Shown here one piece after another: positions 24,158-36,138 of a DNA stretch of 64,000 nt. The notes under the pieces were generated by a model, which saw only the letters and a program-made list of their open reading frames with translations, made no database searches and was not told the DNA's origin. The stretch spans positions 1,050,880 through 1,114,879 of the forward strand of contig VXAZ01001058.1 of the NCBI GenBank assembly GCA_013399875.1. Direction: 5' to 3'. The first letter of the stretch is position 1; every line of letters begins with the position of its first letter. Made by a program: the position numbers and the translations under genes. Source of the DNA: Gymnorhina tibicen (lineage: Eukaryota; Chordata; Aves; Passeriformes; Artamidae).

Positions 24158-27100
24158 ATGAACCTCCATGCTATGACTTTTGACCCTTTGTTTCTAGGTG
24201 AGTAAAATTATACTACAACTATTTTATTCTTTATCCTTTATTTCCTGAGGATGCAGTGGAATGGTGTTAGATTTCTGACTGTCCACAGGTCCCCCATTAA
24301 TCCTGTCAGGTGCTACAGCAGTGTGCAAGCTGACCTGTCCTTGCCCACATAAATCAGTGTAGATGCTGCAGCTATTGCATTCCTTAGCATGATTTAAAAC
24401 TGGGGTAACTAAAGAATAGTATCTGCATGAGGAAAAACTAATTTCCTTTTCTAACTCTGTTTTAGAAGCTCCATATGCTGTGTTTCTGGAGCATCCCATT
24501 TATAACCAACTAAAAAAGCCTAATATTAAGAGAGTGGAAGCTGCATAAGGGACAGAACAGGGACCAAATAATTTTTCCCCTTTTTTGGCTGCTGTTCCAA
24601 AAAAAACCCTGTGGTGTTTCATGTCTGCATCACTGATTCCCAAAGCTCACACAGGCCCAGGACAGAGCTGGGCTGTGCCTCTTACGTGGTGTTCTGGAAA
24701 ACTGATGGAGACTGGACACTTCAGAAGTGCTCCTTGCTCTGAAGGACTGGCACTACTGGCAGCACCTCCCAGAGATGCACTGCCCCTGCTCCCTGACACC
24801 TTCAGCTTTGGGGTCTGGGTACTTACCCCTTTCTGATCGGTGAACTTAATTAATTGCACTCTTTTCCCCCAAGTTCTTACCAACAACATTGATACATTTC
24901 CCATCTGATAAGGGATAGCTAAAGCGGAGTTTAATGAAAGGAGAATAATCTGCAGACCACCAGAGAAACCAGGTGTGTGACACTGTGAGAGGCTGTGCAG
25001 GCGAACCGTGGTAAAACTGTTTTACAGTGATTTCCAGACCCCCAGCAGCTGCTGGCTCAGCCCCCCCGTGTCGGGGCAGAACCTCAGCCTGGCACCAGCA
25101 CACGCTGACCGCCAGCCTGGCTCTGCAGGACCCTGCTGGTTCTGCCACTCTGGGCGTCAGCTGAGCACGCAATCCCTTGCAGCATTTCATTTTCATTTGG
25201 GATGACTTGGCTCGGCTCCAGGCACAAGTAATTATGACCATTTATGAATATTAATTTGACACTTCTCATCAAAGGGATGAGGCCTTGTAGTGACTCAAAG
25301 GCTCCGCTGGTACCTCCTCCCCATCTCATCTTTCAGTGTTTCCACTCCAGTCGCAGAAATAAGACCAATCAATTAACTTTATGACTGAGCACTGCAGCTC
25401 ATTAATGAAATACCTTGACGTTTCAGAGTCTGAGTTTAGTTACATTTCCTTCTTAGGTTGTTCCAGTGCAATGGAAAGATCTGACAGGAGTTACCCTAAT
25501 GGATGCTTTTAAGCCTCTGTCTTCCCAGGTGCCTTAAATTCAAAGCACAGCATAGAAAAGTACTTGTTCAGCATGAGAGGAGGTCTCTGAGCAAAGTTGG
25601 GTACTTCTGCTTGTAAAGAATTGTAAAAAGAATTAGCATGCACCTTACAGTGCCCACCCAGGCTGTAACCAGGGATGAAGGATGGGTGCCTGTGCTCCGT
25701 TTGAGATCAGAAGGTGGGTGCACTGCTCATCTAAATTGTGGATATTTCCAGAGTACAGCAAAACCTGTTTTCTCCTGCCCTGTGTCTACTGAATACCCCT
25801 CCTCAAAAAATGGGAGCTTTTTTCATTTGTTCTGCTTATGTAAGCCTCCAGCATGAGTTTAATTACAGTAGTTTAGACATCACTATTTCCCTCAAAAGTC
25901 TGTAGTCACCTCTGAGTTGGTTTTATTTGTGTATTTTTGGTGTTAACAGAAGTTTCTCAGGGCTGACACGAGACAAGGTTGCTCAGCTTAACAGTAAACC
26001 CATGTTAGAAGCTGCACAGAGTTCTCAATTTCCAAAAAGCAATTTCAAACACCAAATCTTCTCCCAGTGATTTTGTTTATATGCAGAGCAAGTTATGCCA
26101 GTGCAGCAAAGCCCTCTGGGGAAGCAGATTAAAACACTTTCCATTTGAACAGTCAGTGGCTTGAGACAGATTCATTTCTGAGGAAGCAGAGAATTTGTAA
26201 ACCAGCACTGCTGCTGGAACAATGCACATACCTGAGAGCAGGGCACCTGCTGGCCCCGGTGCGAGGATGGACCTGCAGGGAAGGAAAAGAGATGGGAGCT
26301 AAGGGCAGAAGCCATTAAACAGAAAACACCATTCTTTGAGTACTTTTCTGCTTCCTTACACGTATTTTTTGTTAAACACGCCTCCTTTATCAGGACATTT
26401 CCTCCAGTGAGTGAGTTAAAATACGCACAGAACGCTGAGGGATGTCCTTCAGCGGAGGGAACGCCCGTGCCCAGCTGAGCTGTTTGTGCAGCTCGTGGGC
26501 CAGGCTGGAGCCAGCTCCAGGGTGGGAGAACCCCAGCCCAGGCAGGCACGGCCAGTCCCTGACTGCCTCTGCTCTCCGGGGCTGCTGCCAGCAGCGTCCC
26601 CAGCACGGAGCCAGCATGGAGCCAGCCTGCACAGACACCCAGCATCCTCTGAGAGGAGGCAGCTCCCCCTGCAAGGAGGTGTCAGCCAGATGGGACCTGG
26701 TGACACGAGCCCATAAATCACCTCTGACAGGGAACAGAGCATTTCCACGGGCAAGGGAAAACAAGGGAAATACTGCTCAGGCTTTTGCAGGAACCTCAAA
26801 CAGATAACACACTTTGTGAAAGCTGAGAGAGACGCGTGATTGTCCCGAGTGACAGCCCTGGGACAGGCTGGGCAATCGTGGAGCCTCCTCTGCAGCCACT
26901 CAGAGCCTGCCAGGGTGTGACCCTGTGCCACCCGCTCTTGGTCACCTTGCGCCAGCAGGGCCTTGGACTGCACGAGCTGCAGGGGCCCCTCCAGCTCACA
27001 ATCCCTTCTGATCCATCCCACCACCTTCTCAGAGCACCCTTCTCTTGGCTCTGATCTCAGGAGACCCCGAGGCCCAAATGGTTCTGTCTGCTGTAGCCAT

Positions 27101-27664
27101 GGAAACCGGCTAAAGCCGCGTGCCCACCCAGTCACTGTGGCATGGCTCAGTCACAGTAACCAAGAACCTGACCACGATGCCAAACGGCTTCGCTGTCAGC
27201 CTGGATGCTTTGAAGTGCAGCTCTGCCAGCTGAACATCTGTGAGGAGCTGGTTCTGCTCAGCTGGGAGGAAGGGGCTCCAGGGAGGAGATGCTCAGGGCT
27301 GGTGCCTCGCTCCCAGCTCCAGGCAGACTGTTAGGGGGACACTGAAATAATTAAAATGGGGGAGAGGGCTCCCTTTAATTGATTGCACATCTTAGAACTT
27401 TGTCAAACATTAAAAGTCTAGAGGTGCCCTAATTCCTGTTTCAGCAGACAAATCTGGCCAGTTTAACCTTTACAGCTTTCCCCTTTACTGTCCTGCAGTG
27501 GCCCCCGCTCAGTTGTGCAGGGATTAATCCCAGGTACAGCCACAATCCCAGCCTGGGGCTGCCCGGGGAACGCCTGGCACTGGTGCTATTGCAGCCTGTC
27601 AAAAGTTTAATAATTGCAAAAATTATATCACACATGTGCACAATCCTCATCATCTCTAAATTCC

Positions 27665-27685
27665 AGCTCATCAAACTGATGAGCT
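27665..27685. repeat. Perfect inverted repeat, 9-bp arms and 3-bp loop
   Basis: AGCTCATCA, AAC, TGATGAGCT. It lies in an AT-rich island and could be a paired transcription-factor site or chance. Confidence 0.8.
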
Positions 27686-28470
27686 TTAACGTGATGAAAT
27701 TGTTCTGTGTGATACAAAACTGTCCAAACTCAAGTCCTTATGAAAGCAGGAAGCACTACAATAATTTAAAGTGGGCTTTTCAAAGCACTCTCATATTGCT
27801 GGAGCACTTCAAATATTTTTACAAGGATGTCAAAGCAGAATATGGTCAAATAGCCTTTTGAAGTAAAAGCAGTAGACATCAAAACATACTCCCCAGACTG
27901 AGAAAAACACTTGGAGTGTCTTGAAAAGTAATAATTCCAGCTCATCTCCAGCCTGCAGCTTCCTGAAGCAGAAGTGTATTTGTTGATGGAGTTAAAAGCA
28001 AGAGATTTGTGCCCTGTGGATGTAAAAGCAGGGTTCAGGTCCTGTAAAAATCCTCACTCAAGAGAGCAGCTGGCTGTTGGTGCAGAGGTGTCTGCCCTTA
28101 CCTATCCCCAACTTCTGTAGCTGTGTGTATGCCCACACACCTGGTGTGCCAGCCTGGGCGTGAGCAGAGCCGTTCTGAGCTACCTCACGTGGTTTCTCAG
28201 TGGTGATTTATGCTGGGTCCAGCAGCCTGATGGTCGTGGTTTTTGGAGAAGATGGCTAATTTGGGGTACAAATTCACTTTGTTTGGCTTTGCAGATGCGA
28301 GTAAGACTTGACAGGAGCTGCTTCCAATTAAATTTGTGCTACAGAACTACAGAATGCAGTAGGAAAATGCGCCATGATAACATCCCCCTTCAATTTCCTC
28401 TTTAATTTTTGGTACAATAGATGGATTTTCTCCTGCCTTCTGGAGAAGAGACTAATGCATCCCTGAAGTT

Positions 28471-28498
28471 AATAAAATGATACGGGGTCATTTTTATT
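28471..28498. repeat. Inverted repeat AATAAAATGA / TCATTTTTATT
   Basis: The ten-base left arm pairs with the right arm except for one extra T, around a 7-base loop. It places an AATAAA-like hexamer on the plus strand, with a near complement facing it on the minus strand. Confidence 0.7.
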
Positions 28499-31400
28499 GA
28501 AAGAAAGTTAAACATCTGCTGTCTTGATTGCAGTATATTAAACAATATTTTATTATTCTCACTTCCCTGGCGTGACTCGTGTCCCTGGCAGGCACGGAGC
28601 CCCATTGTTTGCTTTTCATATATATGTAGCAATTTGAAATGTGCCCGTGAAATAAAACCTGGAGATAAAGCCCAGCTGCAGACACAAAGCAGTCAAGGAC
28701 AGGGGCACTGGCGGTCCCTACCCGTGCTGGGTGTGCCCAGCCACCCTCCCCGCTCCCCTGTGCCCTGCAGGGGCAGAGGAGCCCTCCCAGTGCGGGGGTG
28801 CTGAGCTGATTCGCTCCCCCCAGCCCTGCTGGAATTGCAGCGGTTTTGGTAACGCTTCACATCCGCTCCGGGGAGCGCACGGGCAGAAGGGAGGCAGAGC
28901 CACATTTTGAGTCATTTTTCATCCAGTTCTGAGGGAGGCCAAGAAGGAAAAGCACTTCAGTTCACATTACCATTTCCTTCTGCCCACCCAGAGCCCTGGG
29001 TGTGCCAGCGGAGCCCCAGAGCAGGAGCAGCCGTGGGCAGGAGCTCGAGAGGAGCCAGAGCTGTGCCCCAGTGCCATTTACAGAGGAGGAACAGACTGGC
29101 CCAGGCATTTGCCCAGCTCCAGACATTTCCCAGAGGTGCTCGCCTCCAGCTGCCAGCATTTAGAATGGATGTGTTTGCAGCGAGCAGGGCGGGGTGACAG
29201 AAGGCTGACAGCACAACCGAGCCACCCACTGCTGGCACGGGCTGAGGGCAGAACAGACAGAGGGTTCAAGCCGTGTCACAGAACGCCCCTTTTGTCCCAC
29301 AACTGCTTTGTCTCGCACACGATCACCTGGCTTCTGTCAAGAACCGAAGGGATGCAGCACCTGCTCAGGCCAGCACCCTGTTCCTGGGCAGATCTCTGGG
29401 CCCTGGGGCGGCAGCAGGGACATTCTGTCCAGCTCAGCCCCCCAGCAGCCCAGCCTGGGAGGAGAGCTGCCACACCTGGGGGGAGAGGGAGGGCGAGGAA
29501 AACCTCAGCTCCATACCTGACATGACTTTTTCAAAGTCAAAGAACAAGTCTGTGGCAATTATCTGTGCCTCAGCTCCCCCCATCTGTGTAATGAGTGTAA
29601 TGATCCTGATTTATCTGATGGGCATTTTGAGGCTCTCTCTAATTCATTAATGTATTAATGCACCTTGAGAGCCTTTGTTATAAGGGATTAAACCAAGAGT
29701 TAGAACAGAATCAGTGCCAGATCCAAGACACCTTCATGGAAACTATTATCACAGGCTCAGGTAATTACTGTGTTTCTTTTCCAAGTGTGGCAAAACAAAA
29801 GACAAATGAATAATTAGCATTACCACATGTGACATTCCTCTTGCAATTAAAGCTTTTCCACACCCCCGCTGGAAAGCAAAGGCTCACCAGGGACTGTTGC
29901 ACCCCATGAGCCACAGACACCTCTTGTCCCTTCTCTTCTCACCCCGAAGCAGAGCCCAGCGCCCCGGGGCTCTGCAGCCCCCAGACCTGCAGGTGCCAGT
30001 GACACACGCACGCTGTGAGCCCCCAGCACCCCCAGCTCTCTGGAAACACCAGCTACAGAACAGTGGCTTGGCTGGTTTGTGGCAGGACTCCCTGGGACCC
30101 TCGTGCTCGGAACCCTCTCGTTTATGAACACCTGAGGGAGCAGCACCTGCTCTAGGAGGCCACAAAGGATCAGCTGCCATGAGAGGGGAAGTGCAGCTTC
30201 TCTGAAGCCTCCTGAATTGTCCCCTGAACAATTCAATCCCTCTTTCCCTGCCTTCTCTCAGGGATAAGGAGGGGATCCAGCTCTTCCTTAAAGGTCATAG
30301 TTAAATGACAGACTTGCCCTGACTCCATCCCAACCCATTCCATTTGCTCTCCCCTTCCCAGGGCCAAAGCTCTGCCTCCCGCCTGGCTCCACTCCACGAG
30401 CAGAGGCAGCTCCAGTTCCCAGCAGTGCTCTTTCCACACTTCATGAAACTCCAGAAAAAATGGAGCAAGAGTCACTGCTGTCAGTCCCCTGCCTGGGTAT
30501 AGGGAGCATTTGAAGGAAACGCATTCTCCCTCCCCCCAGTTATTGCCACCTAAACCCTTCACTAGCATCAGAGTGAAATTTTCCAGCTGGGAAATCAAAC
30601 CTCATTTTCCCCCAGGGCAGCTCAGGTGATAACTGCTTAGCCACTAGCAAATTTTATTATACCCACAGCTCTTCTCCTTTTGTTTTCCATCAAACTGATT
30701 TTCCAGCTCTGCTCTGTATCTGTCAAGGCATTTGCTTCTCTATTTCTTGCTTGTCAGCCCCGCAGAGGCGCGAGGGCCGTGCAGTGCTGCTGCCACCTGA
30801 AGGGACACGGGCAAGGGAGACAGGAGAATGCATGTCCTGAAATATTAAAAATCATCTGGGCTCCGGGTGTGCTTTCAGAGTTTCTGGTCATCCAGAGGCA
30901 GCGATGCATTAAATTGGAAAGCGATTTTATTGAGTAATATTGCAAAGGTTGCTCGCAAAAAAATAAAGGATGGAGACTATTGAGCTCCACGAGTGGCTTA
31001 AGTCCAGCTCAGCCAATTCATTAACTCCCACCACCCTGGATTTTCACCTGAATCAACACGTGCAAGTAAAGAGACGTGGGAACGTTCCTCAAGCAGTTAA
31101 AACACAGCCAAGGCTCCCCCCACGCCCGCTGCCCTCGCATCGCTCACAGCCACAGCGCTGCCCTGGGATTCACTCACCGGGAAACCCAGGGAAAGCAGGA
31201 ATCAATCCCACCTGGCAGGGATTCCTGAGCAAAGCTGCAGGGCAGGATCCCGTTTGGCCCCCTGGAGTGGGCACATCCCTGCCCGTGCCACTCATCCCCC
31301 AGGGAACAGGGACAGACCTTCGGAGAGGAGCTCTCTTTTGGGCAGAAGTTAATGTCAGCATTCCAAAGGGTGGGCCTGTGCCTGCTAACACGGGCTCAGA

Positions 31401-32819
31401 TCTGCTCTGCCTGTCCTCCCCCCAGCTCTGCTTTCCCCCACGCAGGGCTGGGGCCACCAGAGGCTCAGAGCATTCAGGGCTGCTCTGCCAGAGTTGGGTT
31501 TTGCCACCCCCGAGGAGCTGAAAGCCTCCCAGAGCTGGGCACCTTCAGGACACTCCATTTGCACAGTGACTGCCTGGACGAAGGCAAAAGCCTCCCCAGG
31601 GCATCCCAGAGGACAAACAGGGCTTGCTCTGCCCTGTGCAAGCCTCGCTCGGGCTGCTGGGCTTTCCTCGGTGCTGCCCAAATATTGGCCGTGCTCGAGA
31701 GCCACTAAAACAACGCTCGGTGCTTGTGCAATCACTCCAGGCTCTCAGAGGATAAATATTTAGCTGGAGTGCTGCTTTGGAAAAAGAAAGCCAAGGCTTT
31801 GAGAGCGTGTGATTGCCCCACAGTCCGTTTTAGAGCAGGGCTCGAGCGCGTGAGGCCCAGGCTGGGCCACGGAGAATCCCCGGCAGGATAAAAGGAAGGG
31901 AAGCAGCTGGGGAACCCTACAGCGATATTTTGGTGTCTCCGAGGGGCTGAGCCTCCTGGCTGGGGCAGGGGACACCTGAGGAGAGCTACAGTGGCAGCAG
32001 CAGTGACTCCTGAGCAGGGCTGGTGCCACCAGGGGAGCTTTGTCCTGGTGCTGACCCAAACCTGGCACAAACTGCCCCGGGCTGCTGCGTCTTTCAGAAC
32101 ATTTCTGTTAAGTAAAACAAGAGTTTCGAGGAAAACTTCAAGGCAAAGCAGGAAATCCTGCTGCTTCTGAGGCTCTCTAAGGCTCGAGCCCTTCCCTCTG
32201 ACACAACGAGCAGTAGGAGAAGCGAAATAAAATGGATAATGAAGAACAGGAAGATGAATAAGGAATGTGAATGAGGGAAATAACTCTTCCACTGTTAGAA
32301 TGGTGCTAGTGGCAGCTTTATAGCAACTTATCATTTCTATTTAAAGCCTGGTTTGGGGGCTATAATCTCTCAGCTGTTTTCTGTACCATCTGGCTGAAAT
32401 TTAGCATAAAATTTGTTATCTCAGAGGTAAATTAATTCTTTTCCCTTTATCAAAATTGCTGCATTTGGGCAAAAAACCCCCAAGATATAGAGATCCACAT
32501 TCAGGAGTTTTTATCAGCTAAGAGCAATCTTTGCTTTGAGAAGAGCTTGTTGAGATAATCTGGTTACGGGAACGACACCCAGTCCTTCCAGAGCGTTTTA
32601 ACATTGTCTGGATGTGCTCCCGAAGTGCTGCAGGTGAAGGCTCAGAGCTGGAACAGCCCCAGGGCAGTGCCAGGGGCACAAGGACATCCTCCTGTTTTCC
32701 CTGAGCAGGGAAATGATCCCCCTTGAGGGCACTGTTTTCCCTGAGCCCACCAGAGAGGGTCCAAGGGCTCGGTCTGCCCATGGGACAGCAGCACAGGCAG
32801 GGTCTGGGGAGGGTCTGGA

Positions 32820-32974
32820 GAGTGCCAGGGCCACCTCTGTGCACACCCAGGAGTGCCTGGGCCACCTCTGTGCACACCCAGGAGTGCCAGGGCCACCTCT
32901 GTGCACACCCAGGAGTGCCTGGGCCACCTCTGTGCACACCCAGGAGTGCCAGGGGCACCTCTGTGCACACCCAG
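32820..32974. repeat. 31-bp minisatellite, five units, 62-bp higher-order pattern
   Basis: Five tandem units start at 32820, 32851, 32882, 32913 and 32944. Each carries the core CACCTCTGTGCACACCCAG. Units 1, 3 and 5 read GTGCCAGGG and units 2 and 4 read GTGCCTGGG, so the array alternates as a 62-bp dimer. Because 31 is not a multiple of 3, the repeat is open in shifting frames and makes repetitive spurious peptides on both strands. Confidence 0.92.
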
Positions 32975-34184
32975 GAGCTCAAAGCTCCCAAAGCCAGGCT
33001 GAGCCCAGCCCTGCTCATGCTGCTCGTTCCCCCTTCCACCCCCGGGTGTCCCCGGTCCCTCCACCCCCCTCACTGCTCTGACCCTGCTCCAGCCCCGGGA
33101 GATGCCCCAGAGGGGGGGATTTGCTGTGGCCCTGCCAAGGATGGACACACACCCGGACCCCGCTCCCAGCTCCTCTCCAGGCCACCACGCTCGGGGGAGC
33201 CCCGGCTGCCTGGGAGCAGCCCTGGCACAGCTCCGAGGGGGGCAGTGGCTTCTCACAGCTCTGTCCCCCTCTGCTAACACGAATAAAAGCTGCTTCCAGC
33301 CTGGCCAGCTCGCAGGGACAGCACCGAGCCCCTTCCCTGTGCCCCACCGAGCTCCCACCCCACGGGCTGGGAATGCCACAGCTCCGCTTCCCCGTTCACA
33401 GCCAAACGCTCCCTGTTCTGGCACAGCCCACGCAGCCACCTCCTAACTCGTTTCACATTAACCTCATTATTTCGGTGCTCTGTGCTGCTTTGCTCCGCTA
33501 TCACCTGCAGCCATGCTTTGAGTTAAAGGTGTGCAGCTTTATCTGCTGAGAGAAGTCTTTTCCAGTCTGGACTTCGATTATGTAGAAAATAACACAGCTC
33601 AGTGGAGGAAGGTTGCTGGAATAATTTGTATCTTTTTATACAAACTGATAATAAAAATTTAGCTCCTTGATGTATTTTTCTCCCTTAAACTGTAGTTATG
33701 TTTCCTTGAATAGACAAATGCAAGATAAATTCAATTACAGCATAATTTCTCCCGGGGTGAATAACCTTTAAATCAGCTCTGATCTCCAAACACATTACGA
33801 GATAACACACTGTCCATTATGTTGTTGAAATTGGGGCTACGGCAGTGCCTAGAGTTGTCAGTGTGGATATCAAATTATTTATGTTCCTCCTTGCATCCCT
33901 GAATACCAAATAAGCTCGGGAACCCTGACAGCAAGGAGCCCTGCTCAAGGGCTGCTTTTCAGGGGAAGGAAGAGGTGTTTGCCTGGCAGCTCCCCAGCTG
34001 CAGAGCTCCATCCACGAGCTCTGCTCCACCCTCACCCTGCCCAGAGTCCCCCCTGCCCTTGGGAGCAGTAAAAGCTCAGCCCAGCCTCCCCCTTCTGGGG
34101 CTGCCATAGCAGGAGAGCCCCCGTGGCACTCGGAGTGGGGGCTTTGGGGTTGAGCTGCTGAGCAGCAGCAGCCCAGGAGCCTTT

Positions 34185-34208
34185 CCCTAACCCTGCCCAG
34201 GGTTAGGG
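34185..34208. repeat. Telomere-hexamer palindrome CCCTAACCCTG-CC-CAGGGTTAGGG
   Basis: Perfect 11-bp arms around a 2-bp centre, with one CCCTAA and one TTAGGG facing each other. Only one hexamer per arm is present, so it is not a telomeric array. Confidence 0.85.
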
Positions 34209-36078
34209 GTGACTCTGAGCCATCCAAACACTCTGTGCCCTGCACAAGTCCCTTCCTGCAAGCGCTGTTACCCCGAGTTAAATGGGACACGGCTCCACAC
34301 GGCCCAAACAATCCAGTGCAATAAAGTGCAGGCTTGGGAGAGGCAGGGAATGTTTCTTTTTGAGCACAAGAAAGTCAGGATGTGCTTGAAAAACAAACGG
34401 ACAAGGCCCTTTGGAACACCCCAGGAGATGCCGTGGACAGGATCAAACCGAGAGCAGAGCAAAGGCAGGTTCCTGTGGGATCAGAGGCTCAGAACCACTG
34501 GGATTTCTACCCCAACAGCATTCAGGGCCTGAAGTTTTCAGCCAATATCTATATCCAAAACCAAATCCCAGAAGTTTTTAACGGAAGAAAGAGAATAGAA
34601 ATGTACAACTATTCAGAGCAGGGTCGGGAGGAAGGACAAAAGACACCGTGGCAGCTGGGGCAGAGCTCAGATGATGGACAGACGTAAAGTCCCAGGGAGG
34701 CAGCACCATCGAGGGGTATCAGACGTGGCAATCAAAGGGCAGCAGCCTGATCACAAGCCAGGCTTCCTGAAAAGGTCATGGTATTTCTTTCACTGGGGTT
34801 TTTTTTTCTTAATTATAATTTGCCTCTTTTTCCCCCCCTTACCTTTCTCTGCTACACAGCACCTCACTTTGCTTTTCCCGAGGTTTGTTTTCCACGGACC
34901 ACAAAGGTTTGAATTCCAGAGTACCCGAAGGAAAGCCCGCCCAGACGTTTGGATCACTTGCAAAAACATCATCGCACGCAGTTCAGAATTCCCATCCACA
35001 GATGCTCTTACTAAAAACCGAAAGGTAAATCCGTGCACCAGACCAAAGGGATGCTTCAGAAGGACTGAGCGGCTGTGGGCCAGTCTCGGGTCCCCGGTGG
35101 CCCAGCAGGGACACAGTGGAGCCCTCTGCCTTCGGTGTCTCCTGCCCCTGTGCCCAGCAGAGAGCTGGCACGAGTTCCCTGTCCCGTGTCCGCCTGCAGC
35201 TGGCACATCCCCGCCACCCCGGGCTGTTTCACGCTGCCTCAGGCTCGGAGCTGCCCTCCTGCCTGCCCCAACACAAACGCAGAACCAGCTGGCAAAGGAG
35301 CCGCTTCTCCCTCCCTTCTCCAGCCCGGGAGGGCTTGTCCTGCACCTTCTGATCCACATTGCCACGGAGAAACACCACACCCGGAGCAGCAGGGAAAACA
35401 GCACCCCAGCAGAGCAGCCCTGGGCCAACAGGACCCTGCTGGCCCCCAGTGCCTGCCCAGGCCCTCCCTGCCCTGTGGCTCTCCTGGTTCATGCCTTGGT
35501 CAGTAGGAAACCCCAGAGCCTGGAAATCTCTGCTTTCACAGAACTATTGGCTCTCTGCAGAGATCACGAGCAGCTAAATGAGGTTTTCCTGATGCTCTTT
35601 ACATCCAGCAGTGACACAGAAAGCGGACAGAACAATTCTACAGGTTTCTCCTCCCTGTCCTCTCCTTAACAACAATTTTTCTGCTGCCAAGCCACACCGT
35701 GAACTTGGTGATGTTTTCTTGCTGCAAAGAGCTGCAGCTCCACCTTAAGCACGACACATCTCCCTCACAATTACACTTCTCATCTTCATTTTTAAATTCA
35801 TTACTAGTTCAGAACAAACCCCTCTGCTTCTGCCCACACACACTCAGTTATTCCAGGGGGTCCCAAGGACAGCACAGCCATCATTTTCCAGGTGCAGCTG
35901 CAAGAACTGACAGCCCTGTGCCTGCTTTTGCAGTTTTGGGATTCCCGTAGTGGAACTGTGCTGTCCAGGGGCAGACCCCTCTCTCCAGGAGGCACAGAGC
36001 GAGGTTTGGTTTGTGCAGCAAAACCTGGAGTCTCTCAGCAGAGCTCCCAAGGGAAGGATTTCAGCAGTGATTCATGGA

Positions 36079-36138
36079 GCCCTGGGTGCCGGGACACATC
36101 CCATGCCAGCCCTGGGTGCCGGGACATGTCGCATGCCG
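36079..36138. repeat. Two tandem 30-bp units
   Basis: GCCCTGGGTGCCGGGACA begins at 36079 and again at 36109, with a few differences at the end of the unit. A local GC-rich duplication. Confidence 0.75.

Larger units (their letters stand above)
1..24180 (+). other. SLC15A4: SLC15A4 gene, 5'-truncated (exon 1 to polyadenylation site)
   Basis: Gene span of the proton-coupled oligopeptide transporter family member SLC15A4 (PHT1), which moves histidine and di/tripeptides together with protons out of endolysosomes and, in mammals, scaffolds the adaptor TASL for TLR7-9/IRF5 signalling (family knowledge). Eight coding exons join in frame at 1-516, 7210-7505, 8278-8446, 9020-9097, 12001-12169, 15655-15810, 20239-20397 and 22869-23017. 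The total is 1,692 nt, or 563 residues plus stop; the human protein has about 577, so only the short N-terminal cytosolic tail is missing. That tail carries the lysosomal sorting dileucine in mammals. Every intron is GT-AG and the phases agree across all joins. Twelve membrane segments can be counted. The next gene, TMEM132C, is convergent. Confidence 0.96.
23018..24180 (+). other. SLC15A4: SLC15A4 3' UTR
   Basis: GC-rich for about 350 bases after the stop, then AT-rich up to two polyadenylation signals. It contains a perfect donor-like GGTAAGT at 23154-23160, 138 bases after the stop. The end is set by the AATAAA at 24,152 and the T/G-rich bases that follow (tgacttttgaccctttgtttctaggtg). The exact cleavage site is inferred. 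Confidence 0.75.

Noticed and set aside
26172..27334. Frames of up to 228 codons in the spacer
   Set aside because: Both strands and several frames are open together; composition is low in information and no family is recognised. Chance from low stop density.
32518..33549. Repetitive proteins of 110-265 codons across the minisatellite
   Set aside because: They are translations of the 31-bp tandem repeat and its GC-rich flanks in shifting frames on both strands, not genes.
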